Positions 6,050-9,238 of a stretch of DNA of 9,238 nucleotides are shown piece after piece (position 1 is the first letter of the stretch; every line of letters starts with the position of its first letter). The position numbers and the translations under genes are program-made. Origin of the DNA: CAZXEU01 sp964639665 (GTDB lineage: Bacteria > Bacteroidota > Rhodothermia > Rhodothermales > Bin80); NCBI GenBank assembly GCA_964639665.1, contig CAZXEU010000066.1:1-9238 (forward strand), written 5' to 3'. The notes beneath the pieces were generated by a model. It was not told the origin of the DNA. It saw nothing but the letters and a program-made list of their open reading frames with translations, and ran no database searches.

Positions 6050-7453
6050 ATGCCGCATATGCTCCTGCTTCTGACCCTGCTGTTGCCTCCTGTCGAGGGA
6101 CCCAATATCCTGTTCTTCATTGCCGATGACTGGAGCTGGCTGCATGCCGGCACGTACGGCGACGCCGTGGTGCGAACGCCCAATCTGGATCGGCTGGCGC
6201 GCGAAGGCGTTGTATTCGAGCACGCCTATGTGTCGTCGCCCTCGTGCACCCCGTCCAGGGCCGCCATCGTGGCGGGACAGCACTTCTGGCGCCTTGGGGC
6301 AGGAGCGAACCTGTACGGGCCGCTTCCACCGGCGCACCCGGTGTATACCGATCTCCTTGAAGAGGCGGGCTACCACGTGGGATTCACTCGCAAGGGCTGG
6401 GCTCCGGGGCGCCTGGGCGAGCGCGAGCGCAATCCTGCCGGCGACCGCTACGAGTCCTTTGATGATTTCCTTGCCGCACGTGAGGGTGACGATCCCTTCG
6501 CCTTCTGGTTTGGCACGTATGACCCGCACAGGGTTTACGAGCCGGGAAGCGGACTGGCAAGCGGCCTGGCGCTGGAGGACATCGCGGTCCCCGGCGTGTT
6601 TCCCGACACGCCAGAGGTCCGAAGCGACATGGCGGACTACTACTTCGAAATCGAGCGCCTGGATCGCGAGCTGGGAGAGCTCCTGGCAGTGATAGAAGCC
6701 CGGGGCATGGCGCACAACACGCTTGTCGTCGTAACCAGCGACAACGGCATGCCGTTTCCCAGGGCCAAGGGCAACCTCTATGACCTGGGTACGCGCGTGC
6801 CACTGGTGATGCGCTGGCCTGGCGCAATACCTGCGGGCCGCAGGGCGGTGGACCCGGTAAGTCTGGCTGACCTGGCGCCGACGTTTCTGGAGGCAGCGGG
6901 CCTTGAGCCGCCGGATGTAATGACAGGGCGCAGTCTGATGCCCATCATGCGAGCGGAGGGCAGCGGGCACGTGGACAGCACGCGTACGCACGTGTTTTTC
7001 GGCCGCGAGCGCCACACCCCCGCCCAGGAATCCCCGGTCATGGGGGGCTATCCCATGCGGGCGGTTCGCACTTCGGAGTTTCTGTATATCTACAACTTCC
7101 ATCCGGAGCGCTGGCCCGCCGGCACGCCGCATGCGGACCGTGCATTCATCAGCGGCGCCTGGCTTTCAGACACCGATGACAGTCCCACGAAGCATGCCGT
7201 AGCGAGTGCGGACTCGCTGTATGCCCTCGCTTACGGCAAGCGGCCCGGCGAGGAGCTGTATGATCTCCGCTCGGATCCGGAGCAGGTGCGCAACCTGGCG
7301 CTCGATCCTGCCTACGCCGACACGAAGAGGGCGCTTTGGCATATGCTTTTCGACGAGCTACAGGCAAGCGGGGATCTCAGGGTACGGGGAAGAGGAGACT
7401 ACTTTGACAAGCAGACCTACACGGGGGGAGTAGTGCGCCGGCCGGGTGGATGA
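6050..7453 (+). CDS. Sulfatase resembling N-sulfoglucosamine sulfohydrolase (sulfamidase)
   Basis: A formylglycine-dependent S1-type sulfatase of 467 residues. It opens with a short hydrophobic run (4-13) that may act as a brief signal peptide or anchor, then PNILFFIADDWSW (18-30) with the metal-binding Asp pair. The CTPSR motif at 66-70 places the Cys to be oxidised to formylglycine at 66 and the paired Arg at 70. Further likely active-site residues are Lys115 (TRKGW), His160 (YDPHR), Asp231-Asn232 (TSDNG) and Lys240 (AKGNLYDLGTRVP). Segments FPDTPEVRSDMADYY (184-198), TSDNGMPFPRAKGNLY (229-244), YPMRAV (334-339) and ELYDLRSDPEQVRNLA (402-417) resemble human SGSH and its bacterial relatives more than arylsulfatase A types. 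This suggests cleavage of N-sulfate or O-sulfate from sulfated glycans, but the substrate is inference. The in-frame upstream stop TGA (6014-6016) and lack of other starts fix the ATG at 6050, or at 6059. No Shine-Dalgarno. A formylglycine-generating enzyme is needed from elsewhere in the genome. Confidence 0.93.
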   Translation: MPHMLLLLTLLLPPVEGPNILFFIADDWSWLHAGTYGDAVVRTPNLDRLAREGVVFEHAYVSSPSCTPSRAAIVAGQHFWRLGAGANLYGPLPPAHPVYTDLLEEAGYHVGFTRKGWAPGRLGERERNPAGDRYESFDDFLAAREGDDPFAFWFGTYDPHRVYEPGSGLASGLALEDIAVPGVFPDTPEVRSDMADYYFEIERLDRELGELLAVIEARGMAHNTLVVVTSDNGMPFPRAKGNLYDLGTRVPLVMRWPGAIPAGRRAVDPVSLADLAPTFLEAAGLEPPDVMTGRSLMPIMRAEGSGHVDSTRTHVFFGRERHTPAQESPVMGGYPMRAVRTSEFLYIYNFHPERWPAGTPHADRAFISGAWLSDTDDSPTKHAVASADSLYALAYGKRPGEELYDLRSDPEQVRNLALDPAYADTKRALWHMLFDELQASGDLRVRGRGDYFDKQTYTGGVVRRPGG

Positions 7454-7462
7454 CCCTTGAGG

Positions 7463-7490
7463 CTGCCGAGCGCCGTGGCGGCAGGTTTAG
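7463..7490 (+). terminator. Possible weak terminator after the sulfatase gene
   Basis: CTGCCG (7463-7468) and CGGCAG (7479-7484) form a 6-bp GC-rich stem with a 10-nt loop, starting 10 nt past the sulfatase stop and followed by GTTTAG. Position fits a terminator, but the T tract is only three bases, so strength is doubtful. Confidence 0.35.
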
Positions 7491-7628
7491 AGACTACCGT
7501 CCAGTCCGGTTGCAATTGGCGCGCGATGCGGATCGAGGCTTCCGTCCCGCTGATGCGGGAATCTACCAGTTATAGGACCTAATCGGCGCCGCGCGATTCG
7601 ACAATCCATCTTGCGCCGGTCGACCGTG

Positions 7629-7654
7629 GGCGTCGCGAGCGACGCGAATTTCCA
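7629..7654 (+). repeat. Imperfect direct repeat, copy 1
   Basis: Pattern GGCG, three variable bases, CGAGCG, a variable base, then CGCGAATTTCCA. The last 12 bp are identical in copy 2 at 7949-7975, about 320 bp downstream. Copy 1 overlaps the GCGTCGC-GA-GCGACGC hairpin. Confidence 0.45.
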
Positions 7655-7948
7655 GAGCGGGTGTATTTCCGCGAAGAGCCGAGATGAGGAGAACCGCGGG
7701 TCCTTCCATACCGATACCGCGCGCTCGTTCTTGCGCCAAGGTCAGCTCGACTCTCATCGACATGCAATGGCACCTGAACAGTTCAGCAAGGCTACGAAGC
7801 AGCCGTCCAGTCTGATTCCATTCTTGTGGACGCCCTCCAGCGCCTGGAATCTGCGCGCTGCCTGCTCAGGCGGGATTGAATTGGAAATGATCGCGGCGCC
7901 CCGGCTGCAGGATAACGCTGTCTACCCGGTGCTGTACGTTCAGGGCAC

Positions 7949-7975
7949 GGCGCTTCGAGCGGCCGCGAATTTCCA
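7949..7975 (+). repeat. Imperfect direct repeat, copy 2
   Basis: Same pattern as copy 1: GGCG, three bases, CGAGCG, two bases (one more than copy 1), CGCGAATTTCCA. It ends 88 bp before the secD ATG. It could be a binding site, or a trace of an old duplication of intergenic DNA. Confidence 0.45.
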
Positions 7976-8063
7976 CAATTCTGGATCAGCATGGGCACGT
8001 TTCGCATCCGCTGTCGTACCACTTGGCTGACAAACTGCCCCACCCCAGATCTATTCATTCAAC

Positions 8064-9238
8064 ATGCAGGGAAACGGATTCAAGATAGGAGCCGTCATCT
8101 TCTTTCTGGCTCTTTCCGCGTGGTACCTCTTCCCGTCCGCGCAGGGGCTCTACTTCTCCAACAGGATAAGCGCACTGTCGCAGGAAGAGCGTGAGACCTT
8201 CGAAAACACGAATTACGGCCTGCTGCAGCGTGTCAAGGACAAAGCCCTGAAGCTGGGTCTTGACCTGCAGGGAGGCATGCACAACACGCTGGAAGTGGGC
8301 CTCGCCGAGCTCTTGCATCAGCTGGCAGACGAGCGGCGCGACGAGGTATTCGATGAGGTGCTCGCTGCTGCTAGCCGCCGCGCGGCCACCGAGGACATTT
8401 CCATCATAGACGCCTTCGTGGAGGAGTTCGAGAGCAGGGATCCGAATGCCAGTTTGTCCCGCTACTTCCGCAGCGACGAAATCACCCGGCGCTCGAGTAA
8501 CGCCGAAGTGGTCGCCTACCTGCGGCAGCAGGAGGACGATGCCATCACGCGCGCCATTGAAGTGATTCGCAACCGCGTCGACCGCTACGGCGTCACGGAG
8601 CCTTCCATCCAGCGGCAGGGAAGCCGCCGCATCGTGGTGGAGCTGCCCGGCATTGACGATCCGGAGCGCGTGCGCAGGCTGCTCAAGGGGACCGCCCGCC
8701 TGGAGTTTCGGCTCATGGCGGATCCCGCCGAGCTGAACCTAGCGCTGCAGCGCATGATTGATCATTTCGAGGTGGACGTGGCCGAAAGCCGCGAGCCTGA
8801 CTCGGCGGATGTGGCCACCGCGGACCCGGCGGCGTCTGACACCAGCTTCGACGTGACGCAGCTTCTTACGGCGGACGATGACCTGGAGGCCGGCAACGCA
8901 CTCCTGGAAGTGCTGCGCCCGGCAGGGCAGGGCACGGTCCTCTTCGGCGAGGTTTCGGAGCAGGATACGGCAGCGTTCAACGCGCTTATGCAGGATCCTG
9001 TGGTCCAGCGCTATTTGCCGCGAGACATCGAACTGCTCTACCACGCCAATCCGTCCAACGTCGGGGAGAGCATCGAATTCTACCAGATCCTCGCCGTAAA
9101 CATGAATCCGGAGCTTACGGGTGAGGTCATCACCGATGCACGGGCCGACTTTGACCAGACGACCAACCAGCCGCTGGTCAGCATGCGCATGAATTCGGAA
9201 GGCTCTCGCGTCTGGTCCCGCCTGACAGGGGCCAACGT
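8064..9238 (+). CDS. secD: Protein translocase subunit SecD (N-terminal part; 3' end beyond window)
   Basis: SecD works with SecF and SecYEG in the inner membrane, using the proton gradient to pull exported proteins out of the channel. The frame is open from the ATG at 8064 to the window end (391 codons). A single transmembrane helix spans about residues 7-23. The conserved LGLDLQGG follows at 64-71, then the periplasmic P1 region with AIEVIRNRVDRYGVTEPSIQ (164-183), VVELPGIDDPERVRRLLKGT (191-210) and ARLEFR (211-216). LTGEVITDARADFD (351-364) and MNSEGSRVWSRLT (376-388) are also typical of SecD. Two stretches depart from short SecD proteins: an acidic, helical-looking insert at about 80-160, and an Asp/Ala-rich segment at about 236-275. 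The remaining membrane helices, and whether SecF is fused as in many Bacteroidota, lie beyond the window. No Shine-Dalgarno precedes the start; the 610-bp gap upstream argues for its own promoter. Confidence 0.96.
   Translation, partial: MQGNGFKIGAVIFFLALSAWYLFPSAQGLYFSNRISALSQEERETFENTNYGLLQRVKDKALKLGLDLQGGMHNTLEVGLAELLHQLADERRDEVFDEVLAAASRRAATEDISIIDAFVEEFESRDPNASLSRYFRSDEITRRSSNAEVVAYLRQQEDDAITRAIEVIRNRVDRYGVTEPSIQRQGSRRIVVELPGIDDPERVRRLLKGTARLEFRLMADPAELNLALQRMIDHFEVDVAESREPDSADVATADPAASDTSFDVTQLLTADDDLEAGNALLEVLRPAGQGTVLFGEVSEQDTAAFNALMQDPVVQRYLPRDIELLYHANPSNVGESIEFYQILAVNMNPELTGEVITDARADFDQTTNQPLVSMRMNSEGSRVWSRLTGAN

Larger units (their letters stand above)
7454..8063. other. 610-bp gap between sulfatase and secD, hairpin-rich
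   Basis: No gene recognised. The longest frame is plus 7611-8030 (TTG start, 139 codons, ordinary-looking composition, no known motif); I treat it as unproven. Visible structure: stem TCCCGC-TGAT-GCGGGA (7545-7560); the palindrome CGGTCGACCG (7617-7626); GCGTCGC-GA-GCGACGC (7630-7645); and an imperfect direct repeat ending in CGCGAATTTCCA (listed separately). A 10-mer CCGTCCAGTC also occurs twice (7497-7506 and 7803-7812). The secD promoter presumably lies near the right end, but I could not pick it out. Confidence 0.55.

Noticed and set aside
5914..6183. N-terminal extension of glutamine synthetase to an ATG at 6183
   Set aside because: It would overlap the start of the sulfatase and run through both dyads, and the added residues do not match the GSIII family.
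5975..7132. A 385-codon open frame on the minus strand
   Set aside because: Antisense shadow of the sulfatase gene, Arg/His/Ala-rich with no family resemblance.
7611..8030. A 139-codon plus-strand frame in the sulfatase-secD gap
   Set aside because: TTG start, no known motif, and it overlaps hairpins and repeats. It cannot be excluded but is not supported enough to call a gene.

Overview
The window looks like a chromosomal piece of a Bacteroidota-type bacterium, probably the Rhodothermia/Balneolia branch (inference). Clues are a type III glutamine synthetase, a SecD with an N-terminal MQGNGFKIGA anchor and an acidic insert, start codons with no Shine-Dalgarno sequence, fairly GC-rich coding DNA, and a sulfatase plus a large Ig-like surface protein of the kind common in marine and polysaccharide-degrading members. 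No rRNA, tRNA, CRISPR, insertion sequence or phage gene was seen.

Layout. 1-2692 (minus): the first 897 codons of a large secreted multidomain protein. It has a signal peptide, a Calx-beta-like domain, an SwmB-like domain, five Ig-like domains of about 100 residues each, another Calx-beta-like domain and the start of a poly-Gly linker; the C-terminus lies off the left edge. 2693-3750: about 1.06 kb with no convincing gene, but with a strong hairpin just upstream of the surface-protein gene, an 11-mer repeated about 330 bp away, and a doubtful 91-codon ORF. 3751-5913 (minus): complete glutamine synthetase III (720 aa). 5914-6049: a divergent promoter region with two strong dyads. 6050-7453 (plus): complete sulfatase resembling N-sulfoglucosamine sulfohydrolase. 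7454-8063: 610 bp without a convincing gene, with several hairpins and an imperfect direct repeat. 8064-9238 (plus): N-terminal 391 codons of SecD, cut by the right edge.

The genes do not form one pathway. Glutamine synthetase (ammonium assimilation) and the sulfatase are divergently transcribed from a shared 136-bp region and could share regulation through the dyads. SecD is a core secretion gene and may have no link to the others, although both the surface protein and probably the sulfatase are export substrates. I found no clearly new multi-gene system. The most useful leads are the paired dyads between glnN and the sulfatase, the leader hairpin of the surface protein, and the structure of the two gene-free stretches.
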